Shown piece by piece: positions 57,904 through 64,000 of a stretch of DNA of 64,000 nucleotides. Position 1 is the first letter of the stretch. Each line of letters starts with the position of its first letter. This stretch comes from CAYRPN01 sp964426135. GTDB lineage: Bacteria > Planctomycetota > Phycisphaerae > Phycisphaerales > Phycisphaeraceae. The notes under the pieces are model-generated. The model did no database searches. It saw only the letters and a list, made by a program, of their open reading frames with translations, and had not been told where the DNA came from. The stretch covers positions 62,001-126,000 of the forward strand of contig CAYRPN010000001.1 of assembly GCA_964426135.1 (NCBI GenBank), written 5' to 3'. The position numbers and the translations under genes were made by a program.

Positions 57904-59019
57904 ATGATTCAAAATGAGCCCGGCGACGAGGCAACACCGACGAACGGCGCGCTGCGCTTCAGCTTCGATGACGCCTACGAACGTGCCGACGCAATCAAAC
58001 GCTGGCCGGAAGGCCTGGCGGAAGTGGATGGACGCGAAATCACCGGATCGTGGACACGGCTCATGCAACACTTGCAGCGAAGCCGCGATTCGCAGTTGCG
58101 CGTAGCGATGGCGCTGGGTGAACGTGCCCTGGGCCGGATTGTGACCTACAGCAATCTTGCGGCCTTCGTGGAAGTGGCCGCTAACACCATCCGGTCGATC
58201 GACGCGGGCACAAAACGGCCCAGCCCGAAAGTGATCAAGCAGTATGGACGGAAGATGGCTGAGCTCTGGCAGTACGTGAAGGCGGGGCCTGAGCTGGATC
58301 CGCACCGCAGCCACTGGACGAAGGCGTGTATAACCGTGGCGCCGGGAGGAATCATCGCCGAGATGGTCAACGCCATCGTGTCCGGGTGGAGCACCGCAAC
58401 GACTCAGGCAACTTCCACCACCGCCACGATCGGTGCCCACGTCCCGGCCGGCCGCCGTTTCCCCCTGCGTGTTGCCGCCTTCCAACTGGCGACGACGTTC
58501 AGCATGCTCAAGGCGATCCGCCGAGACACGAACCACCTTCCGCAACACCTCATCAGCACGCTGTACATCCGGTGGATGAGTCTCTCTACCGTACGCCGAC
58601 TGCTGGAGCCGCCTGCGTTATTCGGCGTGAGCGAACTGCACGCTTTTGCCGACAACCTGGAGCGAATCTGCCAGGACTACTCGCCGCATACGCTCGACCT
58701 CAGCAAGGCGCGAAGTCGCCAGAGCATGGACGTGGTGCTGCTGGAACCCTGGCCTCTGTTGCCGCCGTTCATCGGCATGTTGTACGACGCAGTCGATGCA
58801 GATAACGGCAAGTCGCTTAGTTCGCTGTTGTGGAGCGCCGCGGCGGTCACGGAAGATGGCACACTCGGATGTGAAATCCCCGGTGCCTATCTCATTCCAC
58901 CGGACTACCGACGACACAAGGAGTACCGGGAGATGCTGTCGTTAGGCGAGGGTCCGCCGGTCGAGCGCTTCCTGCAGGAGCTGCGGTCATCATTGCCGGC
59001 CAAGCGGGTCGGCGGCTGA
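57904..59019 (+). CDS. Hypothetical protein with HTH-like segment
   Basis: 371 residues, divergent from the HTH gene. A helix-turn-helix-like segment (YSNLAAFVEVAANTIRSIDAG, about residues 82-102) suggests DNA binding. The rest is mixed helix and strand (PLRVAAFQLATTFSMLKAIRR, WPLLPPFIGMLYDAVDA). No family recognised. No signal or membrane helix. Confidence 0.55.
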   Translation: MIQNEPGDEATPTNGALRFSFDDAYERADAIKRWPEGLAEVDGREITGSWTRLMQHLQRSRDSQLRVAMALGERALGRIVTYSNLAAFVEVAANTIRSIDAGTKRPSPKVIKQYGRKMAELWQYVKAGPELDPHRSHWTKACITVAPGGIIAEMVNAIVSGWSTATTQATSTTATIGAHVPAGRRFPLRVAAFQLATTFSMLKAIRRDTNHLPQHLISTLYIRWMSLSTVRRLLEPPALFGVSELHAFADNLERICQDYSPHTLDLSKARSRQSMDVVLLEPWPLLPPFIGMLYDAVDADNGKSLSSLLWSAAAVTEDGTLGCEIPGAYLIPPDYRRHKEYREMLSLGEGPPVERFLQELRSSLPAKRVGG

Positions 59020-59095
59020 CCGTGGTGGACGTCGCAAACGATCCGGGTCGCGCAACCTCATGACGTTGATTCCGATTCCTTCCCGGCGGATTCAG

Positions 59096-59104
59096 TGCTA
59101 TTAT
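59096..59104 (+). promoter_or_regulatory. Extended -10 promoter, leaderless start of the antitoxin gene
   Basis: TGCTATTAT (59096-59104) ends six bases before the ATG at 59111, and no Shine-Dalgarno is present, so the transcript probably begins at the start codon. No good -35 is seen. Confidence 0.5.
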
Positions 59105-59110
59105 TTAGAC

Positions 59111-59368
59111 ATGACGCTGACGATTTCACTTCCATCCGACGCCGAAGCCCGGCTCAGGCAGCGCGCCAGTGCCGAGGGCAAGGATGTGGCCCAGTACGTC
59201 GAGCAACTCCTCGCCAAGGAGCTGGAAGCTCCATTGTCGCTGGTGGAGGCGGCTGAACCTCTGGCTCGCGCGGTCGATGCTTCGGGCGTGTCGGACGACG
59301 AGTTCACCACCATTCTCAATGACGCCCGCGATGCGGCCCGGCGCGATCGTCTCCGCAAGCCGGCATGA
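59111..59368 (+). CDS. RHH-like antitoxin
   Basis: 85 residues. MTLTISLPSDAEARLRQRASAEGKDVAQYVEQLLAKEL in parts fits a ribbon-helix-helix antitoxin (strand, helix, turn, helix). The acidic C-terminus (ASGVSDDEFTTILNDARDA) would wrap the toxin. The next gene starts inside its stop (ATGA at 59365). It is expected to repress its own promoter, which overlaps the start. Confidence 0.82.
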   Translation: MTLTISLPSDAEARLRQRASAEGKDVAQYVEQLLAKELEAPLSLVEAAEPLARAVDASGVSDDEFTTILNDARDAARRDRLRKPA

Positions 59369-59859
59369 GCGACACCCCCATACGAGCCGTGTACGACTGC
59401 GTCGTCTTCCTGCAGGGCGCCGGCAAGCGCACGAACGCCGCCCGCAAATGCCTGGAGCTGGTCGACGCCGGCGTGGTGCAATTATGCCTCAGCCCCACAG
59501 TCATCGCCGAGATCGACGATGTGCTTCATCGACCGGAACTGGTCGCCAAGTTCCCGCTCCTGACAAGCGACGACTCGAAGACCCTGCTTCGTACCGTCCG
59601 AAGCAAATCGCTGCTGCTGGCCGAGGTGCCCAAAGCGTTCACTCTCCCTCGCGATGCAGATGATGAACCGTATACCGATCTGGCGGTCGCGGCTGAAGCC
59701 GCCTACCTGGTGACCTGGAACGACCGGCATCTGACCTACCTCATGCGTCAGGATACGCCGGAGGGCATCGACTTCTGCCGACGGTTTCCCAAGCTGGCGA
59801 TCGTGGACCCCCCGACGTTCCTGCGGGTCATCGGACACGCCGCGCCACCACCACCGTGA
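59365..59859 (+). CDS. PIN-domain toxin
   Basis: 164 residues of a PIN family with first acidic residue in AVYDCVVFLQGAG, further acidic sites in TVIAEIDDVLHRPELV and DEPYTDLAVAAEAAYLVTWNDRHL. The latter motif (TWNDRHL) is typical of this group. Expected RNase toxin; coupled to the RHH antitoxin. Different subgroup from the PIN protein at 6757. Confidence 0.85.
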   Translation: MSDTPIRAVYDCVVFLQGAGKRTNAARKCLELVDAGVVQLCLSPTVIAEIDDVLHRPELVAKFPLLTSDDSKTLLRTVRSKSLLLAEVPKAFTLPRDADDEPYTDLAVAAEAAYLVTWNDRHLTYLMRQDTPEGIDFCRRFPKLAIVDPPTFLRVIGHAAPPPP

Positions 59860-60151
59860 TTTTCATCGCTGCAAACAGTGCCGCAAACACGCCGTAAACA
59901 CGAGCTGCTTGGTTTGCAAAATGTAAACGCCGGAACCGCCTCTTCTGAATCAAGTTATGAATGGCGCATCAAGTCGCGGGCACCGAAGGTGCATGGGGTG
60001 TGCCGCCCGATGCAAACAAGCCGCCCAAGCCGCCAGTTGAAAGAGGAAAGGCAGGACGAGTGCGAGAGAGGTGACGGCCTTGGGAAGGTGCGGGACGTGT
60101 CAGGAGGTGGTGGGCCGGGGCCGGGCGACTACCCGGCCCGAGCGACGGGCG

Positions 60152-60844
60152 TCAAGCCTTCTGGAAGATGACGCAGTACTCGTGCTTGATGGGCACGTCG
60201 ACCATGCTGGCGTAGTTGATGGCGTCTGACTTGCAGTTGTGCTGGGCTTTAATGATGACGGAACGAAGGATGCCCACGCGGCCGGCCATGTTCATGACGT
60301 CGCGGCCAAGGGGCGTGTAGGCTCCCCGGCGACGCACGTCACCGACAAGGACAGCCAGACGACCGCCTTCTGCCAGGGAGTCATGGCAGCGGCGGAGGCA
60401 CACTTCCAACGCCTCCAGAAAGTGCTGGTAGTTGTCGATGGTGCTCAGGTCGTCGGCGTGGTCGCTGTACCGGATGATGTTCCAGTATGGCGGATGAATC
60501 CAGATGAAGTCCGCACCCTTCGCCGGGTTCTGCCGCAGCAGGTTGAAGCCGCTCTTGAGGTCGCCAGCCCAGTACCGGATTCTCGTTCCAGTGTGGCGGT
60601 TCAACCCCCGGATAACGTCACGGGTTGTACCGGAGCCAGCCATCGGGTCGGCAACCCGCTGAGCCTGGTAACGCAGGACGAGATTCTTGAACAGTCGGCC
60701 GTCGCAATTGCCGCGATAGCTGGCGTCTCCCCACTGGTTGCAGCGGGTCGGGTAGGACACCACGGAGGTCATGTCCGCGTCGTTCCGGTAGAGCGACGCG
60801 GCGTTGGTACGCAGTGGCGTGGTAGTTGTCTTCATGTCCGTCAT
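60152..60844 (-). CDS. DNA (N4/N6) methyltransferase
   Basis: 230 residues. Motif I DPMAGSGTT (about residue 66) and motif IV in IHPPYWN (about 117) are clear marks of an amino-methyltransferase acting on DNA. The motif I to IV order places it near the beta-type group, though no target-recognition domain is obvious and no restriction enzyme is beside it. It may protect the element from host restriction, together with ArdA. Overlaps the 60841 gene by four bases. Confidence 0.82.
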   Translation of the reverse strand: MTDMKTTTTPLRTNAASLYRNDADMTSVVSYPTRCNQWGDASYRGNCDGRLFKNLVLRYQAQRVADPMAGSGTTRDVIRGLNRHTGTRIRYWAGDLKSGFNLLRQNPAKGADFIWIHPPYWNIIRYSDHADDLSTIDNYQHFLEALEVCLRRCHDSLAEGGRLAVLVGDVRRRGAYTPLGRDVMNMAGRVGILRSVIIKAQHNCKSDAINYASMVDVPIKHEYCVIFQKA

Positions 60845-61299
60845 CTCCCCAAAAGCCGTTGCATCGACATTCGCAGAAACCGAATGAGTGCCCCGTGCCG
60901 TGTAGGGGGAAAGACCGCGTTCGCCAGATTGTCGACGAGCAGTCGGTAATCACCCAGAACGTCATAAAATCCGGGATTGATGACCCAGCGATTGGAGAAT
61001 CTGAGAAGAAGCACATTCTCTGTTTCCGTCTCCCTGGCGATAACGAGCTTGGCAATCCGGCTGCGCTCCAACTCGTGAAACGGCTCCGGCGGACGGTCGG
61101 GAAACACCACCGCCGAGTAGCTGAAGCTATCCAGTTCCCCGTATACCCAAAATGCTCCCCGCTCTGCGGGCCCGCTCAACAGGATGCCGAGCCTGACCGC
61201 ACGCCGGAGCGACAGCTTTCGGCGAATCCTCCGATGCATGCTCCAGCACGATGCTGTGAACTTCAATCCAAGGCTTTTGAGTCGATTACGCTTTTCCAT
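60841..61299 (-). CDS. Hypothetical protein of the element
   Basis: About 152 residues from the ATG at 61299; an ATG at 61368 is also open but would overlap the next gene heavily. Basic N-terminus (RIRRKLSLRRAVRLG), then FWVYGELDSFSYSAVVFPDRPPEP. No family recognised. Overlaps methyltransferase start and the 61286 gene, so it is part of one operon. Confidence 0.5.
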   Translation of the reverse strand: MEKRNRLKSLGLKFTASCWSMHRRIRRKLSLRRAVRLGILLSGPAERGAFWVYGELDSFSYSAVVFPDRPPEPFHELERSRIAKLVIARETETENVLLLRFSNRWVINPGFYDVLGDYRLLVDNLANAVFPPTRHGALIRFLRMSMQRLLGR

Positions 61300-61555
61300 T
61301 GCCTTCCACCCCCACACCAAATCTAGCGGCTTTCTCCGCACGCTCCGTTTGGAAATGGTCACCGGCAATTCGGGCGGCGTTGTTGAAGTCGAGCCCCTTC
61401 TGATGGCACAGGTGCATCAGGTCAGCCAGGAGGTCAATCAGACACTCTTGGAGTTCGTCGTCAGGCCGTCTCAATTCGTTCACCTGAGCTGTGATGTGCC
61501 GTAAAACTTCGCACGCGTCTGTCCCATTCAATCCCAGTTCACTGTCTTTTCTCAT
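61286..61555 (-). CDS. Small acidic protein, unknown function
   Basis: 89 residues, helical (ACEVLRHITAQVNELRRPDDELQECLIDLLADLMHLCHQKG in parts), resembling short accessory proteins of phages and plasmids. First gene of the three-gene minus-strand unit with the methyltransferase. A clear promoter lies upstream at 61595-61638. Confidence 0.55.
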   Translation of the reverse strand: MRKDSELGLNGTDACEVLRHITAQVNELRRPDDELQECLIDLLADLMHLCHQKGLDFNNAARIAGDHFQTERAEKAARFGVGVEGNGKA

Positions 61556-61594
61556 GCGTCTCCCCGTCCGTTGTTCATTTCGCCCTCACTATTT

Positions 61595-61638
61595 TTGTAG
61601 CAACAATAATGATAATTTGTCAATACTTGTAGCAACAA
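61595..61638 (-). promoter_or_regulatory. Promoter with two 12-bp operator-like repeats
   Basis: On the minus strand TTGACA (61623-61618) precedes a 17-base AT-rich spacer and a weak CTACAA -10. The 12-base sequence TTGTTGCTACAA occurs twice (61627-61638 and 61595-61606), 32 bases apart, one upstream of the -35 and one over the -10. It drives the 61286 gene and suggests repression by a bound protein. Confidence 0.65.
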
Positions 61639-61641
61639 GAA

Positions 61642-62109
61642 TCAGGGCTTGCAGCCGATTTGCCCATAGGTAAGCCACCCAGCAGCCACACGCATGGCCT
61701 GTCCGATGTGGTTGGCTCTTTCTTCCTCTGACGCAAGCCCTGCCCACTCCTCCATTGCACCGTTCCAGTAACACTTCAGCACTTGCGTGATGGCCGCAGC
61801 AACGTTGGAAGGCATCAATCGATTTGGGTAGATGGGCACGATTTCGGAGTAATCTCGAAGCTGACGTTGGGTATCGAGCCAGAGGGCCTCGTCTTGGTCC
61901 CCCCAGGAAGAAAAGAGATTCTCTCCTATCATCCACTTGGTCCGATGGGCATGGCAAATGAACCATTGTTCCCTGTAGATATTCAAGTACCCGTCGTTGC
62001 AGCCACAAAACTCGCAAGCACCCCAATAATCAACCGCATTCATTTCGGTGGTATGGTCGTATGCACCTCGTCCCGCTACAGCAGCTTTTTTACTCGTAAT
62101 GTCACTCAT
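61642..62109 (-). CDS. Hypothetical protein with zinc-finger-like cysteines
   Basis: 155 residues from the ATG at 62109, which has GAAGGAG at ideal spacing; the longer frame to 62271 translates a hairpin and is rejected. WGACEFCGCNDGYLNIYREQWFICHAHRTKWMIG in parts contains C-x2-C and C-x-H clusters, a possible zinc site. The C-terminus is helical (ITQVLKCYWNGAMEEWAGL). No family recognised; typical of accessory proteins in conjugative elements. Confidence 0.55.
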   Translation of the reverse strand: MSDITSKKAAVAGRGAYDHTTEMNAVDYWGACEFCGCNDGYLNIYREQWFICHAHRTKWMIGENLFSSWGDQDEALWLDTQRQLRDYSEIVPIYPNRLMPSNVAAAITQVLKCYWNGAMEEWAGLASEEERANHIGQAMRVAAGWLTYGQIGCKP

Positions 62110-62143
62110 GTCGTTCTCCTTCATAAATCCAGCGGCTTTCCCA

Positions 62144-62326
62144 TTTGGGTGTCCGCCGGGGTTCACAAACCGCCACCCCGGCGGATACCCAAATTGAAAG
62201 CACAATCTCTGCCAGGCCGCAGGCCTGTCCTTGTAGAAGAAAGGCGAAGCCGGCGGCGGGCTTGGCGGCAATTGCAGGGGCCGTGCCAGGCTTCAGACTG
62301 GCACGGTGCGGGCCATCGGCCCGCAC
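62144..62326. repeat. Cluster of strong hairpins
   Basis: A 19-bp stem with one mismatch (62144-62162 with 62175-62193), a 9-bp perfect stem CCGTGCCAG/CTGGCACGG (62281-62306) and a 9-bp perfect stem GTGCGGGCC/GGCCCGCAC (62306-62326) follow one another between two small genes. Could be a structured leader, a transfer origin or a mobile repeat. No gene. Confidence 0.7.
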
Positions 62327-62343
62327 GTAGCCCGTGCTGACGA

Positions 62344-62766
62344 CTAGCCCGTCGACGGCGAGTCCGCTTGTTTGTGCTGCTTCTCGCGCGCCATCACCAC
62401 CCACTTGTTGTCCAAGTAGAAAAAACCGCCGTCGTGGTCGTCCAGCGGTGCACCCACAATCTCCCATCCAAATCCACGGACGACGACCGCGTGAGATTCG
62501 ATGGTGTAGAACACCGCAACACCGTTGCCGACTCCCAACAGGAGCGTGAAGACGTCAGGTTGGTATTGGTCGCGTCTGTTCCGAGGTTCAACGACAGCCT
62601 CGTGGCGGCGAAAACGAAGACTTTGTTCAGTCGCATTGATAAGTTCCTCTCGAGAGCAGTCGCAGCGATTCGCCCAGTTTTGGAGGTCCTCGAGGCCGAA
62701 GTAGTACTCCACCGGAAACTCTACCGTTGCAGATGACCATCCTCGGCCGTAATTGCTGTATTTCAT
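62344..62766 (-). CDS. Hypothetical protein of the element
   Basis: 140 residues. WSSATVEFPVEYYFGLEDLQNWANR at the start, VFTLLLGVGNGVAVFYTIE and GGFFYLDNKWVVMAREK. No recognised family. A GGAGGAG site inside the upstream stop region gives tight coupling to the 62769 gene. Confidence 0.5.
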   Translation of the reverse strand: MKYSNYGRGWSSATVEFPVEYYFGLEDLQNWANRCDCSREELINATEQSLRFRRHEAVVEPRNRRDQYQPDVFTLLLGVGNGVAVFYTIESHAVVVRGFGWEIVGAPLDDHDGGFFYLDNKWVVMAREKQHKQADSPSTG

Positions 62767-62768
62767 GG

Positions 62769-63059
62769 CTAGTACTCCTCCGGCAACAGCACCGTGGTGG
62801 CCGACCTGTCGGCCTCGGTGATAATCCAGAACTTCACACCTGCCGCGGAGCGGTAGGCCGACAGCAGCCGGAACTCTTCACGCAGCGACAATTCGTTCTC
62901 CTGTTTGTCCGCTTCGCCCAGTTCACCCCAGTCGCCCCGATTGTGCCGGCCCAGTGCCGCGGCAATCTCTTCGTGTGGTATCGCGGCCAACGCTCCTAGC
63001 GTGGCCACGACCTGTCCCAGCGGGAACGGAGCCCGCTTCTGATTCTGTGTTGCGTTCAT
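62769..63059 (-). CDS. Conserved accessory protein of integrative elements
   Basis: 96 residues. FPLGQVVATLGALAAI, LGRHNRGDWGELGEADKQENE and IITEADRSATTVLLPEEY match a short protein family that I recognise from plasmids and conjugative elements of many phyla; its function is unknown. GAGGAGA ahead of the ATG at 63059. Between ardA and the 62344 gene on the same strand. Confidence 0.75.
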   Translation of the reverse strand: MNATQNQKRAPFPLGQVVATLGALAAIPHEEIAAALGRHNRGDWGELGEADKQENELSLREEFRLLSAYRSAAGVKFWIITEADRSATTVLLPEEY

Positions 63060-63087
63060 GTTTTCTTTCTCCTCTAAAAGAGGCCCA

Positions 63088-63110
63088 CACGCCGCCGCTT
63101 TGACGGCGTG
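63088..63110 (-). terminator. Intergenic hairpin after ardA
   Basis: CACGCCG/CGGCGTG stem followed by GGGCC on the minus strand, without a T-run. A near copy stands after the second ardA at 63784-63810, so the hairpin was duplicated together with the gene. Confidence 0.5.
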
Positions 63111-63125
63111 CAGGCCCCGTGCAAA

Positions 63126-63746
63126 CTAGATGTATGCGTCGAAGACGTGGACCTTCCCCTCGCATTCAATCATGAGTACCTCGCCGGACCTCTCCATGTC
63201 CCGGGCGATGCCCTCATAATCCAGATTGTTCCGTAGTACTTCCGGCACCCGCTTCAAAAATCTGCGGTACCGACGCTCCACGAACCTGGTCGCGAAGTCG
63301 ATCATCGAGTCGAAGGCGCCGCGATAGCCATCGTTCTTGAGACGCTTCGCCTCCTCCATATGATCAAGCCCTCCCAGATGATTCAGCAACGCTGTCATCA
63401 CGGGGCAGCTGTCGAACGTAAGGAGAGCGGCTTCGTGGATGTGCTCCATCGCTTCATGCTCGCCGATGATCAGGTCGCCAAACCCCTCATGGCCGCGGAT
63501 AGCCCAGTCCTTGGCGTCCGGCTCTTTTGACTCCGCCAGCATCGCGGCAATCTCCTCGCGTAACACTTCCGCCGGCTGCGTGGCGTAAATCCACCACCCG
63601 TGAGGCCGCCCCGCATTGCAATCCGCCAGGGAAGCCACGTAAATTCGGGGTCTATAGTTCGAACGCCACCGTCGGGTTTGGGCTGCCTCTTCAGCTGTCT
63701 CAACGGCCGGTAGCGTGCTCTGTTTCTGCTTCTTGTTCCTCCTCAT
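63126..63746 (-). CDS. ardA: Antirestriction protein ArdA
   Basis: 206 residues. RIYVASLADCNAGRPHGWWIYA is the ArdA opening, followed by LREEIAAMLAES, DWAIRGHEGFGDL and the C-terminal DYEGIARDMERSG and VHVFDA. ArdA is an acidic DNA mimic that blocks type I restriction and protects incoming conjugative DNA. AAGGAGGG precedes the start. A charged 25-residue N-terminal extension (RRNKKQKQ) is unusual for the family. Confidence 0.9.
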   Translation of the reverse strand: MRRNKKQKQSTLPAVETAEEAAQTRRWRSNYRPRIYVASLADCNAGRPHGWWIYATQPAEVLREEIAAMLAESKEPDAKDWAIRGHEGFGDLIIGEHEAMEHIHEAALLTFDSCPVMTALLNHLGGLDHMEEAKRLKNDGYRGAFDSMIDFATRFVERRYRRFLKRVPEVLRNNLDYEGIARDMERSGEVLMIECEGKVHVFDAYI

Positions 63747-63783
63747 CTCTCATTCCCTCCTTGATACTCCTGTGGCTTCGGTC

Positions 63784-63810
63784 TGCACGCCGCCGATTTG
63801 ACGGCGGGCA
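63784..63810 (-). terminator. Copy of the post-ardA hairpin
   Basis: Same GCACGCCGCCG..CGGCGGGCA design as 63088-63110, directly after the second ardA stop. Confidence 0.5.
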
Positions 63811-63824
63811 GGCTCCGAACCAGT

Positions 63825-64000
63825 CTAAATGTGTGCGTCGAAGACATGGACCTCTCGGCCGCATTCAATGGTGAATACGTCCCCAGACAGGTCCATGTCG
63901 TGTGCGATGCCCTCATAATCGATGTGATACCGCAGGAACTCAGGAAGCGACTTGAGCACGTCCCCGTAGCAATCCTCGACGAACTCAGTAACGTAGTCCG
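63825..64000 (-). CDS. ardA: Second ArdA paralogue, cut by the right edge
   Basis: The visible C-terminal 57 residues read DYVTEFVEDCYGDVL, LPEFLRYHIDYEGIAHDM and VFTIECGREVHVFDAHI, ending at a TAG (63825-63827). They match the end of the upstream-neighbour ArdA (63126-63746) with many differences, so this is a tandem, diverged second copy. The N-terminus lies off the window. Confidence 0.88.
   Translation of the reverse strand, partial: DYVTEFVEDCYGDVLKSLPEFLRYHIDYEGIAHDMDLSGDVFTIECGREVHVFDAHI

Noticed and set aside
59878..60171. 97-codon plus-strand frame between the PIN toxin and methyltransferase
   Set aside because: No start signal, low complexity, ends inside the methyltransferase gene; this 292-base spacer shows only a GGCCGGG/CCCGGCC hairpin.

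Overview
The window looks like a chromosomal segment of a high-GC bacterium of the Planctomycetota, probably near the Phycisphaerae. This is inferred from gene content: a MoxR/DUF58/BatA/von Willebrand cluster, a divergent sigma factor beside a giant Ser/Thr kinase with a beta-propeller tail, a secreted protein with secretin-like features, and many heptamer-repeat stem-loops. No rRNA is present to confirm it.

Left part, about 1-29040 (chromosomal backbone). A priA gene cut by the left edge is followed by a polyprenyl diphosphate synthase and dxs, the usual isoprenoid pairing. Next come a small membrane protein flanked by a diverged copy of the dxs 3' end, and a PIN-toxin pair. A minus-strand block (18845 down to 7497) holds a two-vWA membrane protein, a MoxR ATPase, a DUF58 protein, a DUF3592 protein, a BatA-like protein, a membrane protein of unknown role and an ABC ATPase. 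A minus-strand importer follows (binding protein 22880, permease 21255, ATPase 19184); its ATPase frame runs on into an NHL-repeat lipoprotein. Then come a DUF5658 protein, a secreted protein, a HicBA pair and thrS. This part is full of palindromic and heptamer repeats. Several lie in frame inside priA, dxs, thrS and the permease gene.

Right part, 29350 to the right edge (integrated mobile element). It starts at an initiator tRNA-Met with a tyrosine integrase just downstream. It carries a sigma factor plus kinase module, ParA and a partner, a winged-helix replication-type protein, a three-gene ABC-3C conflict system (nuclease-like effector, middle component, DUF3732 ATPase), and a 1.4 kb hairpin-rich non-coding region with an intact group II intron domain V, followed by a basic protein of unknown family. 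Next are a Xer-type recombinase, a mobilisation block (two envelope proteins, VirD4/TraD-type coupling protein, MobF relaxase-helicase, relaxosome protein, small wHTH protein), a RHH/PIN toxin-antitoxin pair, a DNA methyltransferase, several small accessory genes and two tandem ardA antirestriction genes. The second ardA is cut by the right edge. No type IV secretion channel and no second attachment site is visible, so the element probably continues to the right.

The most unusual items are the structured RNA with domain V and its neighbour protein, the frame-compatible palindromic and heptamer insertions in housekeeping genes, and an importer ATPase apparently fused to a lipoprotein through a palindromic repeat.
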